Below are positions 37,301 through 45,943 of a DNA stretch of 64,000 bases, piece by piece. Origin of the DNA: Verrucomicrobiota bacterium (GTDB taxonomy: Bacteria; Verrucomicrobiota; Verrucomicrobiia; Verrucomicrobiales; Akkermansiaceae); NCBI GenBank assembly GCA_030835305.1, contig JAURPJ010000112.1, forward strand, positions 1-64,000, given 5' to 3'. The position numbers were made by a program, and so were the translations under genes. The notes under the pieces were generated by a model. That model searched no databases. It was not told the DNA's origin and saw only the letters and a list, made by a program, of their open reading frames with translations. The stretch's first letter is position 1. Each line of letters starts with the position of its first letter.

Positions 37301-39276
37301 GTGTCACTTACAAATATGGGAACTGGTAGGGTGGCAAGATCCTCGTCTCCGGGGTCTGAGAAGTTGGCTCTCTCGCTGGCATCATCCACGCCATCACTGT
37401 CGGTGTCCGCGAGTGTTGGATCACTCGGGAGGGGGTGAAGGACTTCATCAAAGTCAGAGAGCCCGTCGTCATCGGTGTCCCCAAGATTAGGATCGCTACC
37501 TACTGCCGCTTCTGCTGCATCATTGAGACCATCGCCATCGGTGTCAACCTTCCAGGGATTACTTCCAGCATTGAATTCAGCGAGCCAATTCAGAGAATCA
37601 CCGTCGGGATCGTCGCCAATCGTGACGTCAGATCGGTGTAAAATTTCCCACCAATCGGGAAGTCCGTCGGAGTCAATGTCACCGCTGGTGTCAATAATTT
37701 GAATTCCCGCGATTCCAGACGAGTTGTCGGATGTCCTGAAGCTTTCGAACAGAATCGATCGTCCTGTGAGCCCTTGATAGCGGACAACGTTGGCGCGAGG
37801 AGCCACTGGTCCAGTGGAGGGGCGGAACAGAATAAAGTCCAAATCGCCACCTGTACCCAACGGCCTCATCAATGCACTTTCGGAGAATATTCCATCTCTC
37901 CTTAAGGTTGCTAGGGGTCCCAGATAAGAAGTCGATAAGTAAACATAGACATCGTAGGTGACGAAGGAGGCCGGTATATTGTCAATTTGCAAAGTTGCCG
38001 GGGTTGAGGAGTCGGAGGAAAGGTAGCCATTCAAGAGATGAGCCGCAGGCGTGTCGTTGGCTCGGCTGGTCCCCGCGCCGTCGAAGGTAAACGAGGCGGT
38101 CGCTGAAGTGGGATTGCCGGCGGAGTCAACGATGATTCCAGCCACCGGATCAGAAATTTGGCTGCTGTCTCCGGGGCGCAGGGGACTGCCGCTTGACACT
38201 CCTGAGCTTTCCAGAAGCTCCGTTTGATTCCAATTGATCTGAGGAATCAGGCCGTTTGGAAAAGTCGAGGGCCAACGACCAGCATTGCGACGACGCTCCG
38301 ATCGAAAGTTGATTCCAATCGCACCTGCCCATTGTGGTGGGGTGCTCTGATCGTCGTCAGGATTGTATCCGGTCTGAATCTCCCAGGCGTCAGATGCTCC
38401 GTCCGCATCGGTATCGACCAAAACCGGGCTGGAATTTGTCTCCGCGCCGTCAAGGAGACCATCGTCGTCTGAGTCGGGATCTAGAGGATCGCTTTCGGTC
38501 TCGTCTTGGTCATTCAAGCCATCTGCATCGGTGTCGGAGAGGCGGGGATTAGTTCCGACCAGAAATTCGGCCAGGTTGGTCAGTGTGTCACCATCAAAAT
38601 CAGCTGCTGCATCGAAGGGGTCCGAGTCTGAAAGTTGATACTGGGTTTCCCAGTAGAGAGGGAGCTTGTCTCCATCTGCATCAACGAGAGCGATTGGGTC
38701 AAGAGAGGCTGAAATTTGATCCATGGCCAACCAGGTTCCCGGAGTATTTCCGATTCGCCGGATCTCCAGAGTGTTGGCTCCGGGGGAAAGTCCGAGCCCG
38801 GTCGTAGGAAATTCAGCCGAGATCACGACATAATTTTGAAAGGCCTCACTTGTAAACGAAGCCGGGTTGCCGTTCACACTGACCGCAACGACATTTTCGA
38901 ACGGGGCATCGTTGCCGTTTACGGAAGCGCCGCTCCATATGAAGTCGAGTTCGATTCTCATCAGCCCAGTGTTCGTGGCTTGTGCCGGTTTCAGGTGGAA
39001 ATGAATCACATTGCGAGGGTCCGATGAGGTTAGCGATCTTTCGTAGTCATCAACATCCTCGTCGTCGAGGAGAGTGCCCACTGGTGCCGGGTAGGTTCCT
39101 GCAAGATAATAGTGGTCGTCGAGAATAGTTGCTGATCCCGGGGCAGAATCTTCCGAGCCGTTCTCCCTTGAAAACTCCGAGGTCGAATTGTTGTTGCTAC
39201 CCACCTGGATGATGGGCGTGAATTTGGCGTGGGCGGGAAATATTCCAGCCAAAAGAAGATATAGCGAAGATTTCAT
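34324..39276 (-). CDS. Giant secreted DUF1800 protein with calcium-binding TSP3-like repeats
   Basis: The start is the ATG at 39276, giving 1650 residues with a signal peptide (MKSSLYLLLAG ... AHA). The first 1100 residues contain beta-sandwich segments and blocks of thrombospondin type 3-like repeats, for example DADGLNDQDETESDPLDPDS and DTDGDGLNDAAEAAVGSDPN, which should bind calcium. From about residue 1129 to the end lies a DUF1800 domain (SRLLMQGSFGPTMSEI, VAFALSQILVIS, NYAREVMQLFSIGLW). Most DUF1800 proteins are about 500 residues. The long front part suggests a cell-surface or extracellular display role. The partner DUF1501 gene follows after 12 bases. Confidence 0.93.
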   Translation of the reverse strand: MKSSLYLLLAGIFPAHAKFTPIIQVGSNNNSTSEFSRENGSEDSAPGSATILDDHYYLAGTYPAPVGTLLDDEDVDDYERSLTSSDPRNVIHFHLKPAQATNTGLMRIELDFIWSGASVNGNDAPFENVVAVSVNGNPASFTSEAFQNYVVISAEFPTTGLGLSPGANTLEIRRIGNTPGTWLAMDQISASLDPIALVDADGDKLPLYWETQYQLSDSDPFDAAADFDGDTLTNLAEFLVGTNPRLSDTDADGLNDQDETESDPLDPDSDDDGLLDGAETNSSPVLVDTDADGASDAWEIQTGYNPDDDQSTPPQWAGAIGINFRSERRRNAGRWPSTFPNGLIPQINWNQTELLESSGVSSGSPLRPGDSSQISDPVAGIIVDSAGNPTSATASFTFDGAGTSRANDTPAAHLLNGYLSSDSSTPATLQIDNIPASFVTYDVYVYLSTSYLGPLATLRRDGIFSESALMRPLGTGGDLDFILFRPSTGPVAPRANVVRYQGLTGRSILFESFRTSDNSSGIAGIQIIDTSGDIDSDGLPDWWEILHRSDVTIGDDPDGDSLNWLAEFNAGSNPWKVDTDGDGLNDAAEAAVGSDPNLGDTDDDGLSDFDEVLHPLPSDPTLADTDSDGVDDASERANFSDPGDEDLATLPVPIFVSDTEILWEATDLQFVNDHGDGIRSDNGTNRDFIAWRVDNLTADVSSTLRIMLPRRNGKIVFDVSTSGQGSFLRNGRSFSHNDYNTDLTSALGFVGFGSCDTSDPLTFRVRALSDGTASSNWTVTFSIINQKSGIIVAGREFTGCNAVPSVADQSAVWGDNDVPGASEMLLGQGIKLYRTSIPVAQLNGLAHCADLDNDGMNDLYESTHGLNPNDPSDALLDGDADGLSNLSEAILGTDPTDFDSDDDGVSDSLEAAQFSDPNSAESTPPLFNSPAHVGTDLNENGMSDLWEAHFGAGGLTPTEDEDGDGFTNQEEAGLGSDPFDPSSNFHITTKESETPNSIDLCFPRLLLKSQQIYSSNSLQNFNPSSLSMNVEGGEYRVTAPFSFSQNFFRVAVSDRDLDSDGLSDWDESILGSESSDSNSLGRAVAFDGDDDGIPDGMIPGDQAVYLERFANRTSLAAGTGSVRPTRTEASRLLMQGSFGPTMSEIETVRQLGIEGWIDDQIENKPATHHEDYIQEIENDLNGPRIDHTYRTNNDKRVEDENLQSAFARAAISGPDQLRQRVAFALSQILVISRQDGNIDQNVRSLARYYDRLVDHAFGNYYDLLMGVTLDPNMGRYLSHVGNLPPDPAINRFPDENYAREVMQLFSIGLWQLNQDGTRKLDQEGNPIPTYDNDTITELARVMTGLWFANNGWGSQTRQDQEHLVPMELFPENHDFDEKTLLNGFVIPARTPNIENGMQDIRDAIRHLFEHPNCAPFVCRSLIQFLVTSNPKPAYVARISAVFADNGTGERGDLGAVVKAILMDAEARDPAITTSPNFGIFREPVVRTMHLAKLTRMNRSGKLVWWDYGNYFEDTLQMPLNAPTVFNFYRPDYTPPGSLDRAGLDGPAFEIANSYTMVSLPNRFWNIADRGFRVSGRYQFTPDYGNFMPYLEDSDVLLDYLNVVVCAGNMGAKTRSIIKTNLANTAISDPVEKLRLAVYLAIMSPEGAVQR

Positions 39277-39355
39277 AATCCAGTGTGGGGACTCAACAAA
39301 GATCCTACAATCTGAAGGATTGGACAAGCTGCAAAGATCCCCTAGTTTCCGAGGT

Positions 39356-41548
39356 GTGGATTTTCGCCTCGTCAGTGAATTTGGCCCCAAGGGGGATCAG
39401 GAGCAAGCGATTGCCAAGTTAGTGAAGTCGATACGGGCCGGGAATCGGCACCAGACTCTTCGTGGTGTTACCGGATCCGGCAAGACCTTCACGATGGCGA
39501 ATCTCATTGAGCAGATCCAAAAACCGACTCTGATCATGAGTCACAACAAGACTCTGGCTGCCCAACTTTACTCCGAGTTTAAAGCGTTTTTCCCCGAGAA
39601 TGCTGTCGAGTATTTTGTCTCCTATTTCGACTACTATCAACCGGAAGCCTACATTCCACGCTCGGACACCTACATTGAAAAAGACTCGTCGATCAACGAG
39701 GAAATCGAGCGGCTTCGGCTGAGTACGATGGGCTCATTAATCACGCGTGATGATGTGATCGTGGTCGCCAGCGTAAGTTGTATTTACGGTTTGGGAAATC
39801 CGGAGGATTACAAGGATATGATGTTCGGCGTTCGCCAGGGCGAGGAATTGGGGCGTGATGAATTTTTGACCGAACTGGTTAACCTTCTCTTTGAGCGTAA
39901 CGACATCGCTTTTGAACGGGGACATTTTCGGGTTCGGGGTGATGTCGTGGAAGTGCGGCCAGCATATCTGGAGGAGACCGCCATTCGGATCGAATTCTTC
40001 GGTGATGAGATTGATCGAATCACTTCCATCGATACCCGGAGCGGGCACGTCATCGACGAGGTGACTCATTACGTTTTCTATCCGGCCAAGCAGTTCGTCA
40101 GCTCGAAGGAAAAGCTCAAGGGCGCGATGGTGGCGATTCGGCAGGAACTCGATGACCGCATCGCGTGGTTTGAGAAAAATGGCAAGCTTATTGAAGCCCA
40201 GCGCATCCGCATGCGAACGGAATACGATCTTGAGATGATGCAAGAGATGGGTTTTTGCCAGGGAATTGAAAACTACTCGCGACACATCACCGGCCGCAAG
40301 CCGGGCGAGAGGCCCTACACGCTGCTCGATTTTTTTCCGGACGATTACCTTTTGCTGGCTGATGAGAGTCACGCCACTCTTCCGCAGGTTCGTGGCATGT
40401 TTGAAGGCGATAAGAGTCGAAAATCGGTTTTGGTGGATCACGGGTTTCGATTGCCGAGCGCGATGGACAACCGGCCTTTGCGCTTCGATGAGTATATGAA
40501 GATGACCAAGCGTCGCCTCTATGTGAGTGCGACACCAGGTGCTTTTGAGATCGTCAATTCCCGACCCGATAACTCGACTTTCATTCCAATCAAATCCAGG
40601 AATGAGGCTGATTTTGATCCCACCTTCTTCAAACGCCTTACCGTGAATGCCAGTGGTTCGGCGGAGGATCCGGAGGACTTTGACGTCTCCCGGAGCGGTG
40701 GACAATTGATCGTGGAACAGATTATTCGCCCGACTGGATTACTCGACCCCATTCTTACAATGCGGCCGTTAAAATCGCAGATTGATGAAACCATCGAGCT
40801 CTGCCAGCAGCGGGTGGAAAAGCACGAAAGGGTTCTCATCACAACGCTCACCAAAAAGACCGCGGAGGATTTGACCGAGTATTTACAGGGAGTTGATTTG
40901 AAGGTTCGTTATATTCATGCCGATGTCGATGCGATTGAGCGTGTTGAAATTTTGCGTGCACTGAGGGCGGCGGAGTTCGACATCCTGGTTGGAATCAACC
41001 TTCTTCGTGAAGGTCTGGATCTCCCGGAAGTCTCATTGGTTTGTATTTTAGATGCAGACAAAGAAGGCTTCCTCCGGAATGAGACCAGCCTGATTCAGAC
41101 CGCCGGCCGGGCCGCTCGCCACGTGAATGGCGAGTGCGTTCTCTTTTGCGATACGGTGACTGATTCGATCCAGTGCCTTCTTGATGTGACGGAGTATCGT
41201 CGTTCAATTCAGAAAGAGTACAATGAGAAGCATGACATTACTCCGCAGAGTGTGAAACGAGCCGTTCAGAAGAGTCTCCATGATCGTGAAGCGAGCCACC
41301 AGGCGGCAAAGGATGTGAACACCTCGCTCGTGGCGGAAGACGAGATGGTCTTCAATGCCGTTGAGGTGATTCGTGAGATGGAGGAGGAGATGCAAAAAGC
41401 CTCGGCGAAGCTTGAGTTCGAGAAAGCGGCCCACCTGCGTGATCAGATTAAGGAACTGAAGAAGCGGGCCGGAATGGAAGAGCCTCCGGCTAAGCGAAAG
41501 GGACCGGTGGATTACAAGTTGGCCAAGAAGGTGGGAAAGGGGAAGTAG
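39356..41548 (+). CDS. uvrB: Excinuclease ABC subunit B
   Basis: This 730-residue DNA repair helicase-like protein hands damaged DNA from UvrA to UvrC in nucleotide excision repair. Walker A (GVTGSGKTFTM), the beta-hairpin region (YYQPEAYIPRSDTYIEKD), DESHATLPQ, and the C-terminal UVR domain (LEFEKAAHLRDQIKELKKRA) are all visible. No ATG lies at the expected place. GTG at 39356 gives MDFRLVSEFGPKGDQ, which fits the family start best; TTG at 39320 is possible. Upstream in-frame ATGs (39188, 39209) lie inside the signal-peptide region of the divergent DUF1800 gene and are unlikely. Confidence 0.95.
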   Translation: MDFRLVSEFGPKGDQEQAIAKLVKSIRAGNRHQTLRGVTGSGKTFTMANLIEQIQKPTLIMSHNKTLAAQLYSEFKAFFPENAVEYFVSYFDYYQPEAYIPRSDTYIEKDSSINEEIERLRLSTMGSLITRDDVIVVASVSCIYGLGNPEDYKDMMFGVRQGEELGRDEFLTELVNLLFERNDIAFERGHFRVRGDVVEVRPAYLEETAIRIEFFGDEIDRITSIDTRSGHVIDEVTHYVFYPAKQFVSSKEKLKGAMVAIRQELDDRIAWFEKNGKLIEAQRIRMRTEYDLEMMQEMGFCQGIENYSRHITGRKPGERPYTLLDFFPDDYLLLADESHATLPQVRGMFEGDKSRKSVLVDHGFRLPSAMDNRPLRFDEYMKMTKRRLYVSATPGAFEIVNSRPDNSTFIPIKSRNEADFDPTFFKRLTVNASGSAEDPEDFDVSRSGGQLIVEQIIRPTGLLDPILTMRPLKSQIDETIELCQQRVEKHERVLITTLTKKTAEDLTEYLQGVDLKVRYIHADVDAIERVEILRALRAAEFDILVGINLLREGLDLPEVSLVCILDADKEGFLRNETSLIQTAGRAARHVNGECVLFCDTVTDSIQCLLDVTEYRRSIQKEYNEKHDITPQSVKRAVQKSLHDREASHQAAKDVNTSLVAEDEMVFNAVEVIREMEEEMQKASAKLEFEKAAHLRDQIKELKKRAGMEEPPAKRKGPVDYKLAKKVGKGK

Positions 41549-41627
41549 TCCCCTACTCATCGGTCTTAGTTGGGTGTTGATATAGTTTTTTTGTTGAGCA
41601 ATGCTACGAAAGTAAGAGGTTAACTGA

Positions 41628-42383
41628 ATGGAACGATTTTTCATTCTGCTTCTTTGGGTTTTCCAGCCATTAGTGGCTCAAGAGCAGGCAACTCCAGTAG
41701 AAAAGGGTAAGAAGGATTCTGCTCCAGAATCTGATGGTTCCGATCTGGTGATGGATGCTCTATATGCGGCGGATCAATCGTTCTCTAAAGCGCAGAAGAA
41801 GATTCGGGATGACTACCGGAAAGAGTATCAGAAAATCATTAAGTTGGCCGAAACCGTTGAAATCTACCTTCTTGATTTTGAAATGATCCGACAGCTTCCA
41901 AAAGGGGAGCTTGAGCTTTCGAATTCTCTTGTTGAGGGAAGTCAATTGGATGCGGAGGAACATGAGTTCCTTGAAGAAGAAGTTTCGGAAAAGCCCCCAG
42001 GTTTCATGCGGATAGGACCATATGGTACTTTTTCTAAGATTCTGAAACGAAAAGTTCTTGAGGCCAAGGCGGTGAAGCAGGGGGAGGAAGCGGTCTCTGA
42101 TTTATTGGGACGTCCTGATAAAGATACGAGTGCGTGGTGTCACTATCCCATTCATGGGATCCGAATGGCGACGAAAAAGGGAGAGATTCTTTTTCAGACT
42201 TCGGTTTGCTACGCCTGTGGAAACTACTTTTTCCGCTATCCTGAGTATCGAGGGGAGGCGGATTGGATCGATTTTAGCAGCGAAAAGCTCGAGGCATTCT
42301 TGAAGAAGGAAATGCCCATTCCTCAAGCCGAGCTGGATCGATTCGAGGCCAAGTATGGCTCGAAGGAAAAGGAACAGAAGTAG
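41628..42383 (+). CDS. Unrecognised secreted protein
   Basis: I do not recognise this 251-residue protein. It has a clear signal peptide (MERFFILLLWVFQPLVAQ), then a charged coiled-coil-like segment (FSKAQKKIRDDYRKEYQKII) and an acidic middle (EEHEFLEEE). The C-terminal half has three cysteines, WCHYPIHG near 164-171 and SVCYACGNYFF near 184-194, which could form a disulfide or metal site. It starts 79 bases after uvrB in the same direction. The DNA repair and cell-wall neighbours give no functional hint. Confidence 0.75.
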   Translation: MERFFILLLWVFQPLVAQEQATPVEKGKKDSAPESDGSDLVMDALYAADQSFSKAQKKIRDDYRKEYQKIIKLAETVEIYLLDFEMIRQLPKGELELSNSLVEGSQLDAEEHEFLEEEVSEKPPGFMRIGPYGTFSKILKRKVLEAKAVKQGEEAVSDLLGRPDKDTSAWCHYPIHGIRMATKKGEILFQTSVCYACGNYFFRYPEYRGEADWIDFSSEKLEAFLKKEMPIPQAELDRFEAKYGSKEKEQK

Positions 42384-42470
42384 ATGCCTTCCGGATAGGT
42401 AGGAAGACCTGACTTTCTACTGATCTTGGATTTTGACACTCCCGCCTGATGGAGGCATTATGAGCGTCGA

Positions 42471-43352
42471 ATGTCCGTTCCACAGAACACGATCGCGCTG
42501 GTTTATGATTACGATCAGACGCTGAGCCCCAGCTACATGCAGGATGATGTCCTGTTTCCAAAGTTTGGTATTGATCCCGAGCAGTTCTGGCGGAAGTGCA
42601 ATATTCTGGTGAAGGAAAAACTCTGGGACGGTGAGTTGGCCTACATGAAGTGCCTCCTCGATTATCTTGGAATGGACAACGTCACCAACGATGATCTCAC
42701 GGAGTTGGGAAAGGGTCTGAGTTACTACCCCGGAGTGGAAACGGTTTTTGAAGAGATTCGGGAATATTGTCTCCGTCCCGAACATGAGACGGCTGGAATC
42801 AAGGTGGAACACTACATTGTTTCGTCCGGTCTGCAGGCCCTGCTCAATGGATGCTCGCTGGCCGGAAAAGTGAAGGCGATTTTTGGGTGTGAATTTGGAG
42901 AGGATGAATTGGGGCGGATCAGTTTCCCGAAGCGAACAATTTCCCACACGACCAAGACCCAGTATCTTTTCCGGATCAACAAGGGCATGTTGGAGCACCA
43001 TGACGATGTGAATGACCACATGCCGAATGCGGCGCGGCCGATTCCTTTTCAGAATATGATTTACGTCGGTGATGGCCCCACTGATGTCCCGTGCTTCACA
43101 GTGATGAAGAAAAATGGAGGTCATGCCATTGCTGTATATAATCCAAAGGATCAAACCGGCCGCAGCTTTCGAAAATGTTTCCAGCTTTGCACCCATGCCG
43201 ACCGGGTGAAGCACATTGCTCCGGCGGACTATCGCAAGGGAAGTCACCTGAGGCTTCTTCTTGAAGAGATGGTGAAAGAGGTGGCGGATCGCATTCTTCA
43301 GGAGCGACTTGATGAAGGACAGCTGGGGCGCGTTGCGGCACCGGAGTTTTGA
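42471..43352 (+). CDS. HAD-family phosphatase
   Basis: This 293-residue cytoplasmic protein is a haloacid dehalogenase-like hydrolase. Motif I is VYDYDQTLSPS (DxDxT, residues about 11-21), the Ser of motif II lies in HYIVSSGLQAL, and motif IV is YVGDGPTDVPCF. It probably hydrolyses a phosphate monoester, but the substrate cannot be read from sequence. It is larger than the minimal HAD fold, with a helical cap between motifs I and II. It is followed 12 bases later by mpl, so a link to peptidoglycan-precursor metabolism is possible but unproven. Confidence 0.88.
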   Translation: MSVPQNTIALVYDYDQTLSPSYMQDDVLFPKFGIDPEQFWRKCNILVKEKLWDGELAYMKCLLDYLGMDNVTNDDLTELGKGLSYYPGVETVFEEIREYCLRPEHETAGIKVEHYIVSSGLQALLNGCSLAGKVKAIFGCEFGEDELGRISFPKRTISHTTKTQYLFRINKGMLEHHDDVNDHMPNAARPIPFQNMIYVGDGPTDVPCFTVMKKNGGHAIAVYNPKDQTGRSFRKCFQLCTHADRVKHIAPADYRKGSHLRLLLEEMVKEVADRILQERLDEGQLGRVAAPEF

Positions 43353-43364
43353 TTTTTTGAAGTG

Positions 43365-44750
43365 ATGAGCAAAGAGCAATTTCACTTTGTCGGGGTCTGC
43401 GGAACAGCCATGGGTTCGGTTGCAGCCGGAATGATCGAAAAAGGTTATTCCGTGACCGGTTCCGACCAAGCGGTTTATCCGCCCATGTCGACTTTCCTTG
43501 AGAGCAAGGGGGTGCAGATAAAGGAGGGTTATCGGGCTGGGAATATTCCGGAGGAAGCGACGGCCGTTGTGATTGGGAATGCCATCAGTCGCGGAAATGA
43601 GGAAGCGGAGGCAATTCTCGATCGCAGGCTTCGCTACATGTCATTGCCTGAAGTTCTAAAGGAGTATTTTCTCCGTGGCAGGAGGAATTACGTCGTAAGT
43701 GGAACCCACGGGAAAACCACCACGAGTTCGATGCTGGCTTGGATCTTCGAGTCCTCAGCGAAAGACCCCTCCTTCATGATCGGCGGTATCCCGGAAAACT
43801 TCGGCCAAGGGGCCCGGTTCACCGATTCTGATTTTGTGGTGATGGAGGGAGATGAATACGACACCGCCTTTTTCGACAAGCGTTCGAAGTTTCTTCATTA
43901 CCTCCCAGAGTTGATCGTGATGAACAACATCGAGTTTGATCACGCCGACATCTACAACAATCTCGAGGAGATTATTCTTACTTTTTCGAGGCTCTTAAAG
44001 ATCGTTCCCCGGAACGGTCTGGCTCTGATCAATGGGGATGACCCAAATTGCCTTGCTGCGGCGAAAGATTCACCTTGTCCAACGATGCGAGTTGGATTCG
44101 GAGAGGCTTGCGACCTTCGGATCACAGACGTGGAATACTTGCCAACGGGAAGTCGCTTCGCGATCGATGGCGAAGGTTACGAGGTCCCCATGGTCGGTGA
44201 GTTTAATGTTCGGAATGCCGCCATGGCGGTTTGTTCGGCTGAGTTTGCGGGTCTTCAACCGGAGGAGATCCGGAAGGGTCTTCGGTCCTTTCAGGGAATC
44301 GCCCGACGACAGCAGGAGCGGGGGGAAGTCCACGGAATCACGGTGGTGGATGACTTTGCCCACCATCCCACGGCGATTGGATTGGCTATTGATGGACTTC
44401 GTCAAAAGTATCCGTCCCGCCGCCTTTGGGTGATCTTTGAACCACGTTCGAATACAACACGTCGCAACATCTTTCAGGATGATTTGGCCGTTGCTCTTAA
44501 AAAGGCGGATTGCGTCGTGATCCCTGCGGTGCCTGACCCTGAAAAGGTTGCCGAAGAGGACCGGCTTGATCCTGAAAAGTTGGTTGCAGATGTTTCGGCT
44601 GATGGTGTCAAGTCGTGGTATCTTGGTGAAGTTGATGAGATTGTTGCTCATGTTTCGTCGCTGGCCTTAGAGGGCGATGTCATCGCAGTTTTAAGTAACG
44701 GGGGGTTTGGCGGGATCCATGAAAAGTTGCTCGCTTCTCTCGCTGGCTGA
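43365..44750 (+). CDS. mpl: UDP-N-acetylmuramate:L-alanyl-gamma-D-glutamyl-meso-diaminopimelate ligase
   Basis: This 461-residue cytoplasmic Mur ligase recycles murein tripeptide by attaching it to UDP-N-acetylmuramate. The N-terminal Rossmann-like domain has VGVCGTAMGSVAAG and GSDQAVYPPMS, the central ATP site is SGTHGKTTTSSML, and later blocks VMEGDEYDTAFFDKRSKFLH and DDFAHHPTAI fit Mpl better than MurC. The ATG at 43365 is used; a GTG at 43362 is in frame. It follows the HAD gene closely and is probably co-transcribed. It implies a diaminopimelate-containing peptidoglycan. Confidence 0.94.
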   Translation: MSKEQFHFVGVCGTAMGSVAAGMIEKGYSVTGSDQAVYPPMSTFLESKGVQIKEGYRAGNIPEEATAVVIGNAISRGNEEAEAILDRRLRYMSLPEVLKEYFLRGRRNYVVSGTHGKTTTSSMLAWIFESSAKDPSFMIGGIPENFGQGARFTDSDFVVMEGDEYDTAFFDKRSKFLHYLPELIVMNNIEFDHADIYNNLEEIILTFSRLLKIVPRNGLALINGDDPNCLAAAKDSPCPTMRVGFGEACDLRITDVEYLPTGSRFAIDGEGYEVPMVGEFNVRNAAMAVCSAEFAGLQPEEIRKGLRSFQGIARRQQERGEVHGITVVDDFAHHPTAIGLAIDGLRQKYPSRRLWVIFEPRSNTTRRNIFQDDLAVALKKADCVVIPAVPDPEKVAEEDRLDPEKLVADVSADGVKSWYLGEVDEIVAHVSSLALEGDVIAVLSNGGFGGIHEKLLASLAG

Positions 44751-44832
44751 AGCTTGGAGTTGATTTCAAGCTGATGAACTGTTCGAAGCCTGCTGAATAT
44801 CCGAAGCGGATCGTAATACCCTCTACTACGTC

Positions 44833-45510
44833 ATGTTTGAGAGCAGAGATCGTTCCGGTGGGAATCAGCAGGAGTTTTGGGTAAAAACTCGCCGCCTGAC
44901 CAAAGCCACGGCCAGCACTTTCCATCGAATGCCCGATGACACTCTCAACGAGATCAGTTTCCCGAAAGGGCGTTCGTGAATTCTGTCGGCCCGCTTATGC
45001 TTGTGCCGAGGAGGGCGGACGACCCGGCATCGATCCGGCAGCGTATCTCAAGATAACTCATGATCGGTTTTTTCGAAGACCTCTCCAGCAAGAGATCCAT
45101 CGCCAGTCGCTGTTCTGATCCACTCTCTCTCTGCGCGCCTTCCTTGGTTACTAACTGGATGAACACACGCCCGATCCCTCCAGTCTCAACCTCATTGCAC
45201 AACGTCGCGGCCCGGAAATTTATCAAGCTGCCTTCGCGTTGGTGCTCACTGGCCTTGATCAATATGGACTTCTCAAAGGTTGTCACATCGGCATTGATCC
45301 CGGTGACATCAATAGCGTGCGACGTTTTTACAAAAAACGCCCGGTCGCAGGGCCTGTAAGAAGGACAGGTTCAACCCGCACGACCCGGAGGGCAAGTTTG
45401 GCTTCACCAAGCTCGGAGCTTTCGACATGGTCTACAAACCCGAACGCATCACCGACCTTGAAAGTGGGGCCGTTGTCATGGCCACGGCACGCAAAGGAAA
45501 TAAAATATTG
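44833..45510 (+). pseudogene. Scrambled IS1182-like transposase relic
   Basis: Pieces of one transposase appear in order in different frames. ATG 44833 begins QQEFWVKTRRL and STFHRMPDDTLNEISFP; then CRPAYACAEEGGRPGIDPA, next MIGFFEDLSSKRSIASRCSD, then IYQAAFALVLTGLDQYGLLK with GCHIGIDPG, and after an internal deletion FGFTKLGAFDMVYKPE. These match the N-terminal half and part of the core of IS1182-type DDE transposases (EGGRPGIxP, GFFExxxSERxIAxRxADSLSL, YKPEHxxDLxTGA). At least four frame changes show that the gene is long inactive. No clear terminal inverted repeats were found. Confidence 0.82.
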
Positions 45511-45943
45511 CCCCGAAGATTGAGGAGTATTGAAATCCCGGGACGTAGGAGAGAAATGTTGTTGAAGTAATTCGAAAAATTGGCCGCTTATAGAGAGAGC
45601 ACGCACCCGCCAATAGGTTTAGGAGCGCGGGGGCGTAAAAAAGAGTGCGGGCAATGGTCTCATTGTGTCGGTGGATTTCCGCGGTCAGGACAAAGATCGG
45701 AAACTAGGCTGGAATAGAGCCGGCGCCCAAACTCAGGATCGCTGGAAACCGAGGTTTAAATTTTAAGCCGACCGAGACTGCGAATCTAAGGGAGGCGCAC
45801 TCGATAGCCAGAATACTTAATGGGATGACAATCATCGTTTAATGTTTCTTGCGGTTGCTCTTGGGTCCAAGTCGACAGAAAAACAAATTGCTTGGAGGGT
45901 GAATTCTCTTGGAATTCCTGGGTTGGGGGACAAGGTTTCCGGT
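45511..45943. other. Intergenic region after the transposase relic
   Basis: About 430 bases with no supported gene. It may contain the far end of the decayed insertion sequence. An in-frame extension of the next gene reaches 45842, but it is not signal-peptide-like and is not used. Confidence 0.5.

Noticed and set aside
39737-40705. Minus-strand open frame (322 codons) opposite uvrB
   Set aside because: Antisense shadow; no domain.
42417-43469. Minus-strand open frame (350 codons) opposite the HAD and mpl genes
   Set aside because: Spans the ends of two confident genes in antisense; no domain.
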